Assembly: GCA_937904375.1 (NCBI GenBank)
Contig: CALDIG010000127.1
Span: forward strand, 1 to 34,513
Origin: an uncultured Prevotellaceae bacterium
GTDB taxonomy: Bacteria; Bacteroidota; Bacteroidia; Bacteroidales; Muribaculaceae
Direction of reading: 5' to 3'
Length of the DNA: 34,513 nucleotides
Shown here: piece after piece, positions 17,929-26,862 of the stretch
How positions within the stretch are numbered: the stretch's first letter is position 1
How the letters are laid out: each line of letters starts with the position of its first letter
Made by a program: the position numbers and the translations under genes
The notes under the pieces: generated by a model
What the model saw: the letters and a program-made list of their open reading frames with translations, nothing else
Told to the model about the DNA's origin: nothing
The model's database searches: none

Positions 17929-17950
17929 CACAATTCTTGTAATAAGCATC

Positions 17951-17979
17951 AAACCCTGGAACTCACAGCTCCAGGGTTT
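17951..17979 (+). terminator. Rho-independent terminator of hemD
   Basis: Ten-bp perfect stem AAACCCTGGA (17951-17960) with TCCAGGGTTT (17970-17979), 9-nt loop, followed by TCTTTG. Confidence 0.9.
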
Positions 17980-17989
17980 TCTTTGATTA

Positions 17990-18206
17990 TAGAAAAAATA
18001 GCCATCCTCTTTTTTCTATCAAAAAGATGATGGCTCGAAGCAAATTGTTGATAATAAAAATGTAAACAGTAATCTATTCTACTTCTAAATAAACTTCTAA
18101 CTAACTTTCTCGTGCGTAATCATTTTTTATTAACTTTATAACTATTACGAAGAAATAAATAAAAAACCATCGCAATCAATAACAACTCATATTTTTGTTA
18201 TCTCTT
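17990..18206 (-). ncRNA. Candidate small RNA or short leader transcript on the minus strand
   Basis: A minus-strand TAACTTTG box at 18213-18220 sets a start near 18206. At the other end a hairpin (18000-18011 with 18024-18035, 11 of 12 pairs, AGCCATCATCTT arm) is followed on the minus strand by ATTTTTTCT, a terminator. Between them lie about 200 nt with only tiny ORFs (one reads MVFYLFLRNSYKVNKK). No protein gene is served by this promoter. A free RNA is inferred, not shown. Confidence 0.5.
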
Positions 18207-18212
18207 ACGATG

Positions 18213-18220
18213 CAAAGTTA
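18213..18220 (-). promoter_or_regulatory. -7 box TAACTTTG of the candidate small RNA
   Basis: Minus-strand TAACTTTG fits TAnnTTTG. It faces away from glsB, into the gap before hemD. Confidence 0.55.
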
Positions 18221-18334
18221 TAACCTCTAGCAAGCAAGAAGCAAATTTTTTGCCCCTTAAAGGTTTACTTGTGAGGTTTTAATGACGAAATACCCTCTTT
18301 CGGTGACGAACGCGATAGGAGAATTTAACCTGTA

Positions 18335-19261
18335 TTATCCCACAAAGGTGTCGATGTGGCGGCTTTTTTTGGAAGCAGTGATTTCGTCGAGGTTGATGAG
18401 GATGCCGCTCTCCTCCACATCGCCAAACTCGTGATTGATGGCTGTGCCGAGCATGCGCATAGTGGGTGAGAGGCTCATATAGGAGCTGATGAGCGGCGGG
18501 ATGTTGATGCTCTTGCTGCGGATGTAGCTGTTGAGCAACAGGTAGTCTTTCTTAAAATTATTGCCTTCGAAGAATGATGCCAGCTCATTCATATCGCCGC
18601 CTATGTTAAGTGGCATGATGGGTGTCACCAATTTGTCAGGGTCGGGGAAATAGAGGTGGAGGAAGCTCAACAGCAGATTGCGGCAGTCAACAGGATAGTT
18701 GGTGTACATCGTCATCTTGCCAAAGAGGTATTTCACCTCAGGGTGAATGATTGTCAAGGCTCCCAATCCGTCCCACAGGTTGTCGAGGGCGAAGATGCCC
18801 TTAGCACCAACTTTACTTGACTGATACTCTGGTCTAACAAACGAGCGTCCCAGCTCAATGGTATAGGGCAGATAGTCCTCTAGGAACTGTTGCGAGAAAT
18901 GGAACATGTGCGACATGGCGATGGTAGGAGTGCCATCCTCGTTGAAGCGCATATTCTTGCCCACGATGTAACGATATGCGCCTATTATCTCCTGAGCGTC
19001 GGGGTTCCACACCAGCAGTTGCTGGCACGCTGGTTCCATGAGGTCAAACTCATCAATGTCGCAATCCTTGCCGGTGCCGCCTCCTGCTTGACGGAATGCC
19101 ACCTCCCGCAGGCGACCTATCTCGCGCATAACGTTTGGCGAGTTGTGGGCGTCGATGACATATATCTCATTACCCGCCTTGTTGGTGGTGCGTAACAGCC
19201 TCTCGGGTGTCAACTCCCTCTTAATAAGCTCTACGTCAACTTTTTCAATAATCTTCTCCAT
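18335..19261 (-). CDS. glsB: Glycine N-acyltransferase-like protein (GlsB-type, hemolysin/GNAT family)
   Basis: 308 residues. It resembles the long-chain N-acyltransferases of the OlsB/hemolysin type: IGRLREVAFRQAGGGTGKDCDIDEFD, then CQQLLVWNPDAQEIIGAYRY, then TIELGRSFVRPEYQ. In Bacteroides the gene pair glsB/glsA makes glycine lipids: GlsB joins a beta-hydroxy fatty acid to glycine (commendamide), and a second enzyme adds another acyl chain. Here the acyltransferase-like partner lies 7 bp upstream on the same strand, which supports the assignment. Soluble or membrane-associated; start ATG at 19259-19261. Function is by family and neighbourhood, not shown. Confidence 0.75.
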   Translation of the reverse strand: MEKIIEKVDVELIKRELTPERLLRTTNKAGNEIYVIDAHNSPNVMREIGRLREVAFRQAGGGTGKDCDIDEFDLMEPACQQLLVWNPDAQEIIGAYRYIVGKNMRFNEDGTPTIAMSHMFHFSQQFLEDYLPYTIELGRSFVRPEYQSSKVGAKGIFALDNLWDGLGALTIIHPEVKYLFGKMTMYTNYPVDCRNLLLSFLHLYFPDPDKLVTPIMPLNIGGDMNELASFFEGNNFKKDYLLLNSYIRSKSINIPPLISSYMSLSPTMRMLGTAINHEFGDVEESGILINLDEITASKKSRHIDTFVG

Positions 19262-19268
19262 ATCACCA

Positions 19269-20102
19269 TCACGATTTTTTCAGCGTGTAAACCAATTCAC
19301 GGATTCTCTGAGCCTCGCCTCGCACATTCTTGGCGTTGAGCTCTTGCCACTTGATGGGCTTGCCGAAATACACATCAAACTTCTGCCCCGAACACTTGAA
19401 CATCTCGCGCGGCAGGAAAATCATCTCGATGTTGAACTTGATGCCCAGCCGTTCACGGAGTTTGGCGAAGCGATAGAAAAACTTGCTGTTGCGACCGTCG
19501 AAATAGACCGGAATGATGTCGCGCCGGCTGCTGATGGCTTGTGAGACGACAAACTTCTGCCACCGCAGGTCGCCAATCTTGCCACCCTTGAGTTTGCGAG
19601 AACAGAGTCCAGCAGGAAAGGTTATCATCTGCTTGTCGCCGTTGTATTCAGCCTCTATCTCCTGCACGCTCTGACGTGACTGCCGCCCATGCTTGTTGAC
19701 GGGCATGAACACATTGTCGAGAGGCTTAACAGCCATGAGCAGGTCATTGACAATAAACTTGATGTTGTCGCCGCCGTAATGGTGCCCTATGAGTGAAATC
19801 AGCGCCATGCCGTCGAGTCCTCCCAGCGGGTGGTTGCTGGCAAAGATGAAACGACCCTCGCCAGGAATGTTGTCCTCATCAACGGCATTATAAGACACGT
19901 TGAGGTCGGCAAGAGCAATGTCGGCAGCTTCCACACCTTTTGCCACACTCATGTCGGTGAGAATCTTGTTGAGGCCGTCCTGCTTGATGATGCGCTCCAC
20001 CCACCTTATCACAAACCGTGGAATATACTTGTAGTGACGAGGCAGACGCTGCCTTATCACGCTATCTACATCTATCCTTAATCGATGCGGTTCCATGAGC
20101 AT
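19269..20102 (-). CDS. glsA: Acyltransferase (PlsC/hemolysin-like, GlsA-type)
   Basis: 277 residues (a second ATG at 20094-20096 is equally possible). The acyltransferase active-site motif is NHPLGGLDG with His91 and Asp97, and a downstream FPAGLCSRK block fits the substrate site of 1-acylglycerol-phosphate acyltransferase-like proteins. With the adjacent GlsB-like gene it would O-acylate N-acyl-glycine to a glycine lipid at the inner membrane. A -7 box at 20118-20125 (TAACTTTG, minus) gives a very short leader. The operon is glsA then glsB. Confidence 0.75.
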   Translation of the reverse strand: MLMEPHRLRIDVDSVIRQRLPRHYKYIPRFVIRWVERIIKQDGLNKILTDMSVAKGVEAADIALADLNVSYNAVDEDNIPGEGRFIFASNHPLGGLDGMALISLIGHHYGGDNIKFIVNDLLMAVKPLDNVFMPVNKHGRQSRQSVQEIEAEYNGDKQMITFPAGLCSRKLKGGKIGDLRWQKFVVSQAISSRRDIIPVYFDGRNSKFFYRFAKLRERLGIKFNIEMIFLPREMFKCSGQKFDVYFGKPIKWQELNAKNVRGEAQRIRELVYTLKKS

Positions 20103-20117
20103 TTAGTTTTTAAACTA

Positions 20118-20125
20118 CAAAGTTA
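20118..20125 (-). promoter_or_regulatory. -7 box TAACTTTG of the glsA-glsB operon
   Basis: Minus-strand TAACTTTG fits TAnnTTTG. It sets a start near 20111, about 9-15 nt before the two candidate ATGs. Confidence 0.6.
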
Positions 20126-20207
20126 ATTATTATTGCTAAAAATCAGAACGGTTAATCAAAAAAAGTTGCAAATTAATAAGCAACATTAAAATGGATAAAG
20201 CGAATTT

Positions 20208-20975
20208 TTAAATACTGTTGCTGTGCTTTCTCAGATTTATGTACTCCTTAAAAGCGGGTATTCTTTCCTTTGATATATTATTTCTATGAATCACTCTATG
20301 ACAATTAGGACAAACTGGCAACAAATTTTTTAAAGCACTCTCTATTGTTTGTGTCATTTGAGAATCTGAATACTGAAAAATGGGCTTTAGATGGTGTATT
20401 TCTATACAAGTTTTATTTGTATAATCACCATAAAAAGATTTGAATTCGAAACCACAACAGTCACAAGCGATCAAACCATTTTTACCATAATAATCTATTG
20501 CCGCATTCCTAAGTTTTCTTGATCGTTCATAAACCTTTGTAGCAACATATTTAGTAGAACCTTCTTCAATTAATTCATCAAAAGGAATAACCTTTTTCTC
20601 TTTTGAATTATATATTTCACCAAAAGCATTTTTAATGTCGTCATATTGAAAGCCAGAATTGATTATATACAAAATTGCAGCTTTGTTATTATCCACATAT
20701 TGCCGTCCTTTGTCTGTAATATAAAATAGACCGTCTTGATAGCTTGCATAACCTTTCTTTGATAAAGTGTCATGGCTTTTTAAATTTCTCACTATTTGTG
20801 AAAAATATGTATCTTTTCGGTTTGATAAAATTTCTGCATCTAAACCTTGAGGCTTCAACATTTGTGTTAAAGAACTTATAAGTTCAGTCGTGCTCATTCT
20901 TCCGTGGGAATCTATACTCATTAAGTATAAACTTGGAAGAATTAAATCTGGTTCTGATATTCTTTTTATGCCCAT
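20208..20975 (-). CDS. HNH endonuclease with N-terminal winged helix (third gene of R-M operon)
   Basis: 255 residues. The N-terminal ~95 residues look like a winged helix of the Mrr-N type (DLILPSLYLMSI...MSTTELISSLTQML...YITDKGRQYV). The C-terminal part is a zinc-supported HNH nuclease: CDCCGFEF, then IEIHHLKPIF (His194-His195), NLLPVCPNC, and HRVIHR ending at 231. Domain order matches HNH restriction or modification-dependent endonucleases. It starts one base after the methyltransferase stop and is strongly AT-rich like its two upstream neighbours, so it belongs to the same operon. It could be a second restriction subunit or a type IV-like nuclease; which is not known. Confidence 0.8.
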   Translation of the reverse strand: MGIKRISEPDLILPSLYLMSIDSHGRMSTTELISSLTQMLKPQGLDAEILSNRKDTYFSQIVRNLKSHDTLSKKGYASYQDGLFYITDKGRQYVDNNKAAILYIINSGFQYDDIKNAFGEIYNSKEKKVIPFDELIEEGSTKYVATKVYERSRKLRNAAIDYYGKNGLIACDCCGFEFKSFYGDYTNKTCIEIHHLKPIFQYSDSQMTQTIESALKNLLPVCPNCHRVIHRNNISKERIPAFKEYINLRKHSNSI

Positions 20976-20976
20976 T

Positions 20977-22977
20977 TTAATAGTTTGTTATCAATAAGTG
21001 TGTTGTTTTTTTATCATTTCGATTCATAAAACTAACGACATACTCTTTATCGAAAGTGCGAATATTAATGCCCTTTTTATTATATAGACCAAAAATGAAA
21101 TCAGTATTTTTAATAATCATCATCCATTTTGATTTACATTCATTTATCATGTATTTTGCCAATCTTTGTTGATCCTCGCCTGTAAAAGCGTTTCCTGCAT
21201 AAGTGCTAAATTCGCTATCGTATGGTGGGTCAAGAAAGACAAAATCATTTTCAGATGGTTGTACTATTCTCAAAAATTCCTCAAAATCCATATTATATAT
21301 TTCGGTTTTAGCAAAATGTCGCAAAACCTCGGGAGAACGATAATAGTCAAGTTTCTTGTTCAATAACTTACTGTTATATGCTATACCTCCGTAAGGCACA
21401 TTAAATTCACCTTTTGAACTATAACGGAACATTCCACTATAAGCATAATTTCGCAAAAAAAAGAACAAGGCACAATGCATTTTTTTATTCCTCAGTATCT
21501 TTGAATTATTATATAAATATCGATAATTCATGTAAACCGCACTTTTTATTGCCGTCTCTATATTGTCATTCAAATCTGCATATGGTAGAATTTGCTTTTC
21601 TATTTCAAGTTTACGCATTCTCAGCATCTTACGTAACAAGTTTTTCTCCAATTCACTAAGAAAAATGCTAGGCAAAGTTCTGAAATCCTCGCCTAAAATT
21701 CCCATTATATCTTCTTTGTTCTTTTTACAAAAATCATGAATAAACTCTTTCAACTCATTTTCTCCCATCTGCTTATTTCTGTAAGCAATGTAGATATCAA
21801 CCAGTTGAGAATTAGAGTTAAAGAAATCAAGAGCATTCATCCAAGACAAATCCATTTCTTTAACTAATCTGAAGAATTCTTTGTCACTACAATTTATATT
21901 GCGATATAAATCTATAAGTTCGCTTGACAGATCATTAATCACATATTCATTTGACCTAATTCCCATAAAGACGGAACCTCCACCAACAAATGGCTCTATA
22001 AACCGATTAAAAGCCGGGGCATTAGGTATGATATATTTTAATTCTTTTTCTTTTCCACCAGGCCATTTAATAATTGGGGCTAGACCTGTAGCAATATCAT
22101 TTTTATTGTTGTTTGTGGTCTGTTTTTTTTGCAAACCCAAAAAATTATTCAGTTCAATAAATGGTAACGATGAAATATCAACTGTTTCGGTAGAGCCATA
22201 AGCAACATGAGGGTCTGAAACTATTTGGCTCTCATTAAGAAATTGAGAGAACAGACTTGTTTGCATCAAACTATTATCTATCCTTTTTTTGGCAGCTTTA
22301 AAATAATCCTCGTTCAATTCCACACCAATAAAACGCCTATTTAAGTCTAAAGCTGCTACACCTGTTGAGCCAACACCCATAAAGGGGTCAAAAATAATGT
22401 CATTTTCATTTGAGGCTATTTGTATCATTTTTTTTAAGATCGAAACTGGTTTCTGAGCTGGATGTTTTGGTGAAGACAAACGTTCTGGTTTCATACAAAT
22501 TGTGCTCTCAATAAAATTATGCATTTCGGCTTGTGAGATGAAATTCCATGTGTGTTTTTTGTTCCAACAAGTAAAAATCATCTCACAACTGTTGAGAAAC
22601 CCTGCTTTATAAATTTTTGGTGCAGGATTAGTCTTATGCCAAATCATAAAATTAGATGTATCAAATTTATGGTCAAGGCAATTATACCATCTTCCCAATT
22701 GGTTATAAGAAGTGAAAATAAACAGATTGCCTGTAGGCTTCAAAATTCTAATAAACTCATCGGCCCATTCCTCTGGGTTAAAATCTATCATATCCCAGTC
22801 GGCAACATCATTATTCATTGCCGTTCGACCTGGCAGTGGAATGTTGCCAGTGGAATGTTGCCCCAAATTATATGGAGGGTCTGTGAGAATGAAATCAATA
22901 GAGTTGTCAGGGATACGTTTAATTATATCCCGACTATCAGCATGTAAAATGCATTTTTTCCAATTTGGGTCTTTCAT
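20977..22977 (-). CDS. Two-headed DNA methyltransferase (beta-class N4/N6 domain fused to Dam-like N6A domain)
   Basis: 666 residues. Residues 1-~235 are a beta-class N4-cytosine/N6-adenine MTase: DPPY at 33-36 (TDPPYNLG) first, then FDPFMGVGSTG (AdoMet site) at 196-206. Residues ~300-666 are a Dam-like alpha-class adenine MTase: WPGGKE at 305-310, EPFVGGGS at 328-335, and a second DPPY at 583-586 (FVFLDPPYDSEF). A spacer rich in Asn/Lys/Gln joins them. Fused MTases of this type (compare M.FokI) often modify the two strands of an asymmetric site. It lies between two nuclease genes with 1-2 bp gaps. AT-rich, likely transferred. Confidence 0.88.
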   Translation of the reverse strand: MKDPNWKKCILHADSRDIIKRIPDNSIDFILTDPPYNLGQHSTGNIPLPGRTAMNNDVADWDMIDFNPEEWADEFIRILKPTGNLFIFTSYNQLGRWYNCLDHKFDTSNFMIWHKTNPAPKIYKAGFLNSCEMIFTCWNKKHTWNFISQAEMHNFIESTICMKPERLSSPKHPAQKPVSILKKMIQIASNENDIIFDPFMGVGSTGVAALDLNRRFIGVELNEDYFKAAKKRIDNSLMQTSLFSQFLNESQIVSDPHVAYGSTETVDISSLPFIELNNFLGLQKKQTTNNNKNDIATGLAPIIKWPGGKEKELKYIIPNAPAFNRFIEPFVGGGSVFMGIRSNEYVINDLSSELIDLYRNINCSDKEFFRLVKEMDLSWMNALDFFNSNSQLVDIYIAYRNKQMGENELKEFIHDFCKKNKEDIMGILGEDFRTLPSIFLSELEKNLLRKMLRMRKLEIEKQILPYADLNDNIETAIKSAVYMNYRYLYNNSKILRNKKMHCALFFFLRNYAYSGMFRYSSKGEFNVPYGGIAYNSKLLNKKLDYYRSPEVLRHFAKTEIYNMDFEEFLRIVQPSENDFVFLDPPYDSEFSTYAGNAFTGEDQQRLAKYMINECKSKWMMIIKNTDFIFGLYNKKGINIRTFDKEYVVSFMNRNDKKTTHLLITNY

Positions 22978-22979
22978 TT

Positions 22980-23810
22980 TTATTCGCCTAAATATGCTTT
23001 TTTTATTTTTGCAAGAGCTTCAACAATCAAGTGAGCACTCTTTTGATATTCATCTAAGACTATTTCATAACCCATCTCTGATTTACATACTAAATTCCAA
23101 AAATTACTACTAATAAGCAATTCTTCATCAGCAAAAAATTGTTTCACTCTACTTTGTTTCCAGGGTTTGCCTTCGCCATATCTATTGAAAGCTGTAGCAA
23201 AATATATCTTGATTTTATCTTCAGCGCCTAGTGTGTTTGCAAGAATACAATACTGTTCTAATATAGCTTCTTTCTCTGAACGAGCTTTTTTGTTGTCCAA
23301 GTCTCCGCCAATTTTTAATTCAATCAGATAATGCATTCCTGTCTCGGTATCTTTTAAATAGTAATCGCTCTCATGTCGCTTGCTATGAACCGATGTCTTG
23401 TTCATTTTACAAATGCCTTTATAATCATCAATAGTAGGTTTCTTGTGATTTGCTCCTCGTGTGTTTTTATATCGTTCAAGTAATTCGGCAATATAATCTG
23501 TTTGTTCCTGGTAAATAGGTCCTTCCACATGCTGACTTATCTCATAATTCAATGATGCGATATTAATCGCCATCTTCTCAAGCATATTGCCAAGACTGCT
23601 GTCGAGAGAGCGTGCCAAGGCAGAATAATACTGTATATCAGCACCCAAAGCAGCAATAAACACATTGTGGATTTTCATATTTATAGTACCTTCCTCGTCA
23701 TCAACCTCACTTAAATGGCGATCAGAGAATCCCGAAGCATAAGCCTCAACAGCCTGACGAACCAATGCACGAATGGCATTTTCTTTATTAACTGTATCAA
23801 ACAAATCCAT
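22980..23810 (-). CDS. PD-(D/E)XK type II restriction endonuclease (TdeIII-like)
   Basis: 276 residues. The nuclease core is HESDYYLK...YLIELKIGG with Asp149 and Glu164-x-Lys166. The N-terminal half is helical (KIHNVFIAALGADIQYYSAL, LEKMAINIASLNYEIS). The layout and length suggest the TdeIII restriction family, but this was judged by eye and the recognition site cannot be read. It is the first gene of an operon with the two-headed MTase 2 bp downstream, which supports a type II restriction role. A -7 box lies at 23832-23839. Confidence 0.75.
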   Translation of the reverse strand: MDLFDTVNKENAIRALVRQAVEAYASGFSDRHLSEVDDEEGTINMKIHNVFIAALGADIQYYSALARSLDSSLGNMLEKMAINIASLNYEISQHVEGPIYQEQTDYIAELLERYKNTRGANHKKPTIDDYKGICKMNKTSVHSKRHESDYYLKDTETGMHYLIELKIGGDLDNKKARSEKEAILEQYCILANTLGAEDKIKIYFATAFNRYGEGKPWKQSRVKQFFADEELLISSNFWNLVCKSEMGYEIVLDEYQKSAHLIVEALAKIKKAYLGE

Positions 23811-23831
23811 AAAAACTCATATTTTATGGCA

Positions 23832-23839
23832 CAAAATTA
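23832..23839 (-). promoter_or_regulatory. -7 box TAATTTTG of the restriction-modification operon
   Basis: Minus-strand TAATTTTG fits TAnnTTTG and starts transcription about 15 bp before the restriction gene ATG. No controller (C) protein gene is seen. Confidence 0.6.
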
Positions 23840-23882
23840 TAAAAAAATCTCATTTACGAGAATTATACCGCAATTTTTTTAC

Positions 23883-24542
23883 TCAAAGCATGGCCACTGC
23901 ACCGCGGGCACCATCAACCGAGAACACGAAGAAGCGCGCCGGGGGCGACAAGGGCGACAAGGCACGCACCTGGCCATCGACAACGGCAAACGACGGGAAA
24001 TCGTGCGTCAAACCGGTGCCGGTGGCCTTGGCATAGCACTCCTTGAGGGTCCATAGCTGGGTGAAATAGGCGTTTTGAGCATCAGGCCCATCAAGAGCAC
24101 GCAGCATTGCCTTCTCGTCATCGCTAAGAGTGTAGTTGACAAGGCTCTCGCGAGCAATGGCAATAGTCTGAATGTCAACACCTAGTGGCATCTCGCCCAT
24201 AGCACACGCCACCAGGGTGCCGCTATGAGAGAGGCTAAAGTGCAGGTGGGGATATTGCTCCAGTGACGGCTTGCCATGCTTGCCCTCCACATAGCGCATG
24301 TCGCGCTCACGCAGTCCACGGCCCATGAGCATGTCATCAAGCAGCAGCCCTGCGCCAGCACTGAGCAGCTTGCCTCGCTCAAAGCGATAGCGCAGTGTCT
24401 TGTCGCGTCGATAGCGCGAGAGCCGCGACAGGGCATCGTCGAGCGCTCCAGGCGCTGCCAGCGGTGCCACATCGGCCACCTTCACTTGGCAGCCGTCAAG
24501 GATGTAATGCCTCAATATTTCTATGCCGTTGCTTGTGGTCAT
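23883..24542 (-). CDS. 4'-phosphopantetheinyl transferase (Sfp/AcpT type)
   Basis: 219 residues. Motifs of the Sfp superfamily are seen: FSLSHSGTLVACAM, then LGVDIQ with Asp123 (Mg2+ ligand), then LWTLKECYAK with W164, K167, E168 and K172. The enzyme moves phosphopantetheine from CoA to a serine of an acyl or peptidyl carrier protein. No carrier or synthase gene is in the window. It is GC-rich, unlike the adjacent restriction operon, so the operon's left boundary lies between them near 23.85 kb. It is divergent from the sulfatase-like gene. Confidence 0.9.
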   Translation of the reverse strand: MTTSNGIEILRHYILDGCQVKVADVAPLAAPGALDDALSRLSRYRRDKTLRYRFERGKLLSAGAGLLLDDMLMGRGLRERDMRYVEGKHGKPSLEQYPHLHFSLSHSGTLVACAMGEMPLGVDIQTIAIARESLVNYTLSDDEKAMLRALDGPDAQNAYFTQLWTLKECYAKATGTGLTHDFPSFAVVDGQVRALSPLSPPARFFVFSVDGARGAVAML

Positions 24543-24559
24543 CGGTTCAAATTGTTTTG

Positions 24560-24567
24560 CAAAGATA
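24560..24567 (-). promoter_or_regulatory. -7 box TATCTTTG of the phosphopantetheinyl transferase
   Basis: Minus-strand TATCTTTG fits TAnnTTTG, 18 bp before the start. It lies only 23 bp from the divergent -7 box at 24591. Confidence 0.55.
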
Positions 24568-24590
24568 ATAACTATTATAGAAATTCTGTG

Positions 24591-24598
24591 TAATTTTG
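24591..24598 (+). promoter_or_regulatory. -7 box TAATTTTG of the LTA-synthase-like gene
   Basis: TAATTTTG fits TAnnTTTG; start near 24605, which makes the first in-frame TTG at 24596 non-coding and supports the ATG at 24626. Confidence 0.6.
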
Positions 24599-24625
24599 CA
24601 GTGTTTTCGAGCTAATGATGATTTC

Positions 24626-26608
24626 ATGAAACGCCTAAAAGATATAATGCGCAAAACGATGACTTCGCCACTGGCACCACTGGTGGCAGTAGTGTGCAAC
24701 CTGTTCATGGCCTATGTCATCTATGGCATAGCACGCGTTGCCTATTTTCTCGAGAACTACAGCATCTTCTCGCAGGGGCTGCACGGCAAGGCCCTAGTGG
24801 ATGCCTTTAAGGGCGGACTGGCCTTCGACACGTCGGCAATCATGTACACCTGCGCGCTTTACATCATCATGATGCTGTTGCCACTACACCTCAAGGAGCG
24901 AAGCACCTACCACAAGGTGTGCAAGTGGGTGTTTGTCGCAATCAACAGCATCGCCCTGGCGATGAACCTGATGGATGCCGTGTATTTCCAATATACGAGC
25001 CGTCGCACCACCAGCACCGTCTTCAGCGAGTTCAGCAACGAGGGCAATTTGGCAAGTATCATGGGCATCGAAGCACTCAAGCACTGGTACTTTGTGCTGC
25101 TGGCAGCGGTGCTTGTGTGGCTCATGTGGAAACTCTATGTCACACCGCGACTTGAAGCCAAAAACTGCCGCCACTGGCGATATTATGTGGTGATGGTGCT
25201 GAGCCTTGTGGTTATGGTGCCCGCAGTGGTGGGCGGCATGCGCGGCGGCCTGGCGCACTCGGTGCGCCCCATCACGGTGAGCAACGCCAACCAGTATGTT
25301 GACCGCCCCATCGATGCCGCCTTAGTGCTCAACACACCGTTCTCAATCTTGCGCACACTGGGCAAGAACGTGTTTGCCGACCCGCACTATTTCGACGACA
25401 AAGCACAGCTCGAAGCCATCTACACGCCAGTGCATCAGCCCGACACCACCGCCGTGTTCACTCCCAAGAACGTGGTGGTGATAATCGTTGAGAGCTTGGG
25501 CAAGGAATACATAGGAGCCTTCAACCGCGACCTCGACGGCGGCAATTACCGAGGCTACACACCGTTTATCGACTCGCTGCTCACCCGCTCGCTCTCCTTT
25601 AAATACAGCTATGCCAACGGCCGCAAGAGCATCGATGCCATGCCCAGCGTGCTCTCGGGCATACCCATGATGATAGAACCGTTCTTCCTCACTCCGGCAT
25701 CGATGAACGACCTGAGCGGCCTAGCGCGTCAGCTCGACGGCAAAGGTTATAACACCGCCTTCTTCCACGGTGCCAACAATGGGTCGATGGGCTTCCAAGC
25801 GTTTGCTCGCGCCACAGGCTATAAGCAATATCTTGGGCGAACAGAATACAATCAGGACCCGAATTTCAACGGCGACAAAGATTACGACGGGATATGGGCA
25901 ATATGGGACGAGCCGTTCCTGCAATTCATGGCATCGAAACTCAACGGCTACCGCGAACCGTTCATGGCAACGGTGTTCACCGCCTCGTCGCACCACCCGT
26001 TCAAGGTGCCTGAGCAACTCGAGGGACAATACCCTGAGGAAGGCGGACAGCCCATCCACAAGTGCGTGCGCTACACCGACATGGCACTGCGCCGCTTCTT
26101 CGAGGAAGCCGCCAAGCAGCCGTGGTACAGCAACACGCTCTTTGTCATCGTCGCCGACCACACCAACCAGACCTCGCATGCCGAATATCAGACCGATCTC
26201 GGTCTTTACTCCATCCCTATCATCTTCTTCACTCCCGACGGCAGCCTGGCACCCGCCCTGCGCGACGACGTGGTGATGCAGCAGGCGAGCATCATGCCCA
26301 CCATCATGGGAATGTTGGGATATGACAAGCCCTACCTCGCCTTTGGCTGCGACATCGTCAATACCCCAGCCCACCAAACATGGGCTTTCAACTACAACAA
26401 CGGCATCTATCAATACATCAAAGGCGACCTGATGATGCAACATGACGGAGAAAAGACTAAAGCAATCTACCGTTTCAAGACCGACACCATGCTCCGCAAC
26501 AACCTCTTGGGAAAAGTACCTGAGCAAGCCACGATGGAACGCGAGCTTAAGGCCATCATCCAGCAATACATGGACCGGATGAACGGCAACCGCCTCACCG
26601 CAAACTAG
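24626..26608 (+). CDS. LTA synthase family / phosphoglycerol transferase-like sulfatase
   Basis: 660 residues from ATG 24626. The N-terminal ~200 residues have about five hydrophobic helices (PLVAVVCNLFMAYVIYGIA, IMYTCALYIIMMLLPL, VFVAINSIALAMNLMDAVY, WYFVLLAAVLVWLMWKLY, YYVVMVLSLVVMVPAVVGG). The alkaline-phosphatase/sulfatase fold follows, with NVVVIIVESLGKEYIG, the nucleophile region NGRKSIDAMPSVLSG, and the metal site VIVADHTNQTSH. Relatives move glycerol phosphate or phosphoethanolamine onto envelope glycans or lipids in the periplasm. The donor and acceptor are not known. Downstream is a long hairpin with a T-tail. Confidence 0.88.
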   Translation: MKRLKDIMRKTMTSPLAPLVAVVCNLFMAYVIYGIARVAYFLENYSIFSQGLHGKALVDAFKGGLAFDTSAIMYTCALYIIMMLLPLHLKERSTYHKVCKWVFVAINSIALAMNLMDAVYFQYTSRRTTSTVFSEFSNEGNLASIMGIEALKHWYFVLLAAVLVWLMWKLYVTPRLEAKNCRHWRYYVVMVLSLVVMVPAVVGGMRGGLAHSVRPITVSNANQYVDRPIDAALVLNTPFSILRTLGKNVFADPHYFDDKAQLEAIYTPVHQPDTTAVFTPKNVVVIIVESLGKEYIGAFNRDLDGGNYRGYTPFIDSLLTRSLSFKYSYANGRKSIDAMPSVLSGIPMMIEPFFLTPASMNDLSGLARQLDGKGYNTAFFHGANNGSMGFQAFARATGYKQYLGRTEYNQDPNFNGDKDYDGIWAIWDEPFLQFMASKLNGYREPFMATVFTASSHHPFKVPEQLEGQYPEEGGQPIHKCVRYTDMALRRFFEEAAKQPWYSNTLFVIVADHTNQTSHAEYQTDLGLYSIPIIFFTPDGSLAPALRDDVVMQQASIMPTIMGMLGYDKPYLAFGCDIVNTPAHQTWAFNYNNGIYQYIKGDLMMQHDGEKTKAIYRFKTDTMLRNNLLGKVPEQATMERELKAIIQQYMDRMNGNRLTAN

Positions 26609-26638
26609 GCACGCATAATAAAAAAACTACGGATTAAT

Positions 26639-26724
26639 CTGATTTTCTGATTATTTATTCGTCTGATTTTCAACAAACTGTATTTTCGTTGATTTCAGAT
26701 TAATCAGAAAATCAGTTGTTTTTT
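26639..26724 (+). terminator. Long inverted repeat with T-tail after the LTA-synthase-like gene
   Basis: Arms CTGATTTTCTGATTA (26639-26653) and TAATCAGAAAATCAG (26701-26715) are perfect over 15 bp, with an inner imperfect hairpin in the loop, and TTGTTTTTTC follows. Likely terminator; the repeat-within-repeat layout is unusual. Confidence 0.65.
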
Positions 26725-26862
26725 CAGGTTTTGCAACTGCCTCACTAATTCTTTGAAAAAAATCAAATCAGAAAAACAGGAAAAAAGAAGTTTCATTTCA
26801 TGTGTGCAAACTCCCTATTTTGTCATCTAATCGCCCATGTTCGTCACGAATGACTTTAAAAA

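Noticed and set aside
16777..17952. 391- and 237-codon minus-strand ORFs with Cys- or Ala-Phe-rich repeats
   Set aside because: They mirror the 30-bp repeats of the hemD tail. The plus frame carries HemD, so these are shadows.
20208..23810. Prophage or integrative element around the restriction operon
   Set aside because: No integrase, transposase, tRNA target or flanking direct repeat was found at the borders.
25721..26566. 281-codon minus-strand ORF
   Set aside because: Antisense of the LTA-synthase-like gene, no motif.
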